Below are positions 48,579 to 50,385 of a stretch of 50,385 nt of DNA, piece after piece. The stretch lies in contig DGRZ01000018.1 of NCBI GenBank assembly GCA_002391195.1, forward strand, positions 3,830 through 54,214, given 5' to 3'. Origin of the DNA: Fibrobacter sp. UBA4375 (GTDB lineage: Bacteria > Fibrobacterota > Fibrobacteria > Fibrobacterales > Fibrobacteraceae). The first letter of the stretch is position 1, and every line of letters starts with the position of its first letter. Under the pieces are notes generated by a model, which was given only the letters and a program-made list of their open reading frames with translations, was not told the DNA's origin and made no database searches. Made by a program: the position numbers and the translations under genes.

Positions 48579-48860
48579 TTATTGCATTCTAATGTACATG
48601 CAGGCGTCAATGAGACATGACCATTCTTTTTCGCGACAATTATAATTGGCAAAAACAGAATCAGCATATGCTCTCATACGAGGCTCATAGTCGGGACTGC
48701 AACCTTCACATGTAAAGTTATTTTCCACATGTTTCATACATTCGCTGTAAAGTTTTTCTCTAGATTCAGGTTCCGTATAATTGCTGGAATCACTAGAATT
48801 ATTGTCTGAACAACCAATCAGTGTTAAGGAGAAAAGGAGAAAAAAAGAAAATTTTTTCAT
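48579..48860 (-). CDS. Small Cys-rich lipoprotein
   Basis: A 93-residue protein. The signal KKFSFFLLFSLTLIGC ends in a lipobox with Cys17, followed by a Ser/Asn/Asp linker (SDNNSSDSSNYTEPESRE). The mature domain has six Cys (YSECMKH, NNFTCEGCSPDY, FANYNCREKEWSCLIDACMY), probably three disulfides in the periplasm. The likely location is the membrane surface. It converges with nothing close by; the next minus-strand gene upstream starts at 50028. No family is recognised. AT-rich composition and isolation next to repeat debris hint at accessory DNA. Confidence 0.6.
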   Translation of the reverse strand: MKKFSFFLLFSLTLIGCSDNNSSDSSNYTEPESREKLYSECMKHVENNFTCEGCSPDYEPRMRAYADSVFANYNCREKEWSCLIDACMYIRMQ

Positions 48861-48906
48861 GGATTGTCCTCTTGTGGTATTGCGGTCTCGAAAATAACAA
48901 CAAACC

Positions 48907-50028
48907 CTAGAACACGAAGGTTAGGCCGAGGCTGGTGTAGAACGTGTAGAGGTGAGCCTTAGAGAGGCTGGATTCGGCGATGGCGTCTTCGTTCAGCAGG
49001 TTGGTAAAGCACTGCACCACGCGGATGTCGGCAATAAGCCAGCGGTTGATGGCGTAGCCCACGTTGAATACGCCGCCCAGTTCCACGCCCGAAGAGGGCA
49101 GGGTGTTCTTGCGCTTGTCCTTTTCGCCGGTTTCCTTGGTCTTCTGGGTAATTTCTGACGAGCCGGTGAGTTTCAGGTCCAGGTTCATGCCCAGCCCCAC
49201 GAAGAAATTGTCCTCGTCGAAGGTGTAGCGGACAATGATGGGAATCTCGAAGAGCATGTAGTCCAGGTTGCCCTCGGTCTTGCTGTATTCGTTCTTGCTT
49301 TCGTAGTTGTAGTTGCGGTAGACGAAGTCCAGCTCGGGAACCAGGCTCACGTGGCGGATACCTACGGGGAGCCGCACCAGAATGCCGCCTCCGGCCTGGT
49401 AGCCAAAGCCCCAGTCGTCGCTCTTTTTGCCGAAGAAGGTGTTCATGCCGCCGGCGGCGCGAATGCCAATCTGGATGGACCTTGAGAAACCTTCCTTGCG
49501 GGAGCGGTACATTTCGGCGTTTTCTTGCAGGTAACGGTCGTAGGTGTCGGTCTCGTCAATTTCGATGCATTCGGTATTGGTGGAGTCCGCCTCGGTGCAG
49601 TCCTCGTATTCGTCGGGGTCGATAGGCTTGTTCGCGACGGTTTTCACCTGTGCGGAATCTTTCTGGGTGGAGTCTGCGGTTGCCTGGGCTGTGCTGTCCG
49701 TTGTGGAACTGTCGGCGGGGGAGGCGTTTGCGGCCGGTTCCGTCGCGGAGGGTTCGCTCCCGCTTTCGCCTCCGCTCGACTCTTGCTCCGCGGTCTGTTC
49801 GGTTTCCGCCACGGGTTCTGCGGCGGTCTCGGTGCCGTCGCAACCGTCACCTATGCAGGCGGGGGCAGCCTCGGCGGGCTGTTCTTCGCTTTCAAGGGGC
49901 TGTCCGCCGTTCTGGGACGCCACCCACGCGGAATCTACATCGGGCTGGTAGTATTCCTCCTGGGCGAGGACGCTCGTTCCAAATAGGGCGACAAAAGACA
50001 GGGACAGTACAAAACCGGAAAGCTTCAT
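48907..50028 (-). CDS. Outer-membrane beta-barrel (PorT/OMP_b-brl-like) with acidic linker
   Basis: A 373-residue protein. The signal peptide is KLSGFVLSLSFVALFGTSVLAQ. Residues about 25-170 are low-complexity Glu/Ala/Ser/Thr/Asp (CIGDGCDGTETAAEPVAETE, ADSTQKDSAQVKTVANKP), probably an extended periplasmic or surface linker. The barrel part begins near SIQIGIRAAGGMNTFFGKKSDDWGFG in pieces and continues with VGIRHVSLVPELDFVYRNYN, FEIPIIVRYTFDEDNFFVGLG and VGYAINRWLIADIRVVQC, and ends LGLTFVF with a terminal Phe. The strand pattern fits the eight-strand OMP_b-brl/PorT group. It is divergent from leuS with a heptamer repeat between. The function is unknown. Confidence 0.68.
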   Translation of the reverse strand: MKLSGFVLSLSFVALFGTSVLAQEEYYQPDVDSAWVASQNGGQPLESEEQPAEAAPACIGDGCDGTETAAEPVAETEQTAEQESSGGESGSEPSATEPAANASPADSSTTDSTAQATADSTQKDSAQVKTVANKPIDPDEYEDCTEADSTNTECIEIDETDTYDRYLQENAEMYRSRKEGFSRSIQIGIRAAGGMNTFFGKKSDDWGFGYQAGGGILVRLPVGIRHVSLVPELDFVYRNYNYESKNEYSKTEGNLDYMLFEIPIIVRYTFDEDNFFVGLGMNLDLKLTGSSEITQKTKETGEKDKRKNTLPSSGVELGGVFNVGYAINRWLIADIRVVQCFTNLLNEDAIAESSLSKAHLYTFYTSLGLTFVF

Positions 50029-50136
50029 GTGAACAATTATAACAAAAAAGGGACCTTCCGCCCTGTTTTTGCTAAATTTACACCCGAAAATTTAATGTGG
50101 CTTTGCTGACGGCTGCTGATTGACCTGTTGACGACT

Positions 50137-50167
50137 TCTCTCGTCTCTCGTCTCTCGTCTCTCGTCT
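50137..50167 (+). repeat. Tandem TCTCTCG heptamers in the leuS leader
   Basis: Four exact copies of TCTCTCG plus three bases, ending 28 bases before the leuS ATG. The unit length matches the CTCACAC heptamers before mqnD, but the sequence differs. A GAGG ribosome site lies between this repeat and the ATG. Confidence 0.9.
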
Positions 50168-50195
50168 GGCAGAACCAACCTGAGGTATAAAGCAA

Positions 50196-50385
50196 ATGGC
50201 AAAGTACAATCCGCAAGAGATCGAAACCAAGTGGCAAGCCTACTGGGAAGAACATCAGACTTTCAAGACGGGCGAAGATAAGTCCAAGCCCAAGTATTAC
50301 TGCCTGGACATGTTCCCGTACCCGAGTGGCGCAGGCCTCCATGTGGGTCACCCCGAAGGCTACACCGCCACCGACATCATCTGCC
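50196..50385 (+). CDS. leuS: Leucyl-tRNA synthetase, N-terminal fragment (runs off window)
   Basis: Charges tRNA-Leu in the cytoplasm. The first 63 residues are present. MAKYNPQEIETKWQAYWEE is the usual start. YYCLDMFPYPSGAGLHVGHPEGY contains the class I HIGH-type motif (HVGH), read here in two parts. The D-x-F-P-Y-P-S-G-x-G-L-H-V-G-H pattern is specific to LeuRS. GAGG precedes the ATG by 10 bases. The frame is open to the last base of the window. The leader carries a heptamer tandem repeat. Confidence 0.95.
   Translation, partial: MAKYNPQEIETKWQAYWEEHQTFKTGEDKSKPKYYCLDMFPYPSGAGLHVGHPEGYTATDIIC

Overview
The window looks like a chromosomal piece of a Fibrobacter species (phylum Fibrobacterota). 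The main evidence is a FISUMP domain protein (the Fibrobacter succinogenes major paralogous domain) at 42892-43740. Supporting signs are envelope proteins that share an acidic D-x-D-x-D-G-x-C-D-P-W-V module, LpxA (hence a Gram-negative outer membrane), futalosine-route menaquinone genes and a chlamydial-type histone H1-like protein. The window is cut inside tyrS on the left and leuS on the right.

Layout. 1-3559: tyrS, a PfkB sugar kinase, mqnB and mqnD. 3688-3888: Hc1-like protein. 4073-14898: one co-directional block behind a good sigma70 promoter, encoding an OmpA-type protein, an outer-membrane barrel fused to TPRs, a 1279-residue periplasmic TPR protein, an ExbB/TolQ-like protein, two ExbD/TolR-like proteins and a TonB/AgmX-like protein. 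Together these have every layer of a proton-motive-force-driven trans-envelope machine of the Tol/Agl-Glt type. 15023-16315: a separate outer-membrane protein. 16688-17600: a decayed MATE transporter with a histidine-kinase-type ATPase tail. 17635-19481 (minus): queH, lpxA and a small membrane protein. 19723-22140: an envelope protein divergent from rsmG.

22150-25843 (minus) is an accessory cluster of unknown proteins, a remnant of a duplicated gene, and an M15-type peptidase lipoprotein. 25900-29488 (minus) is the best candidate for an undescribed system. A 46-residue Cys-containing peptide gene, missed by length cut-offs, is followed on the same strand by three small AT-rich genes, a radical SAM/SPASM protein with a PqqD-like N-terminus, and an amidohydrolase-fold protein. 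This is the organisation of a RiPP (ribosomally made, post-translationally modified peptide) locus. A mosaic of interspersed repeats lies upstream.

30031-31389: AAA ATPase/DUF4143 protein. 31393-34138 (minus): a beta-propeller set inside a PorV-like barrel, plus a small membrane protein. 34216-37977: a triple-FKBP prolyl isomerase, a double DUF1538 membrane protein and two PII-like proteins, tightly coupled. 38039-43740: an XRE regulator, three copies of a 16-bp operator-like palindrome, a tandem paralog pair of secreted proteins, an RDD protein, a Sel1-repeat protein and the FISUMP protein. 43946-50385: an unknown membrane-anchored protein, a fused transporter/spermidine-synthase-like protein, a small lipoprotein, a barrel protein and the start of leuS.

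All assignments come from reading the translated sequence and remembered family signatures. No database search was run. I saw no tRNA, rRNA, CRISPR array or intact insertion sequence.
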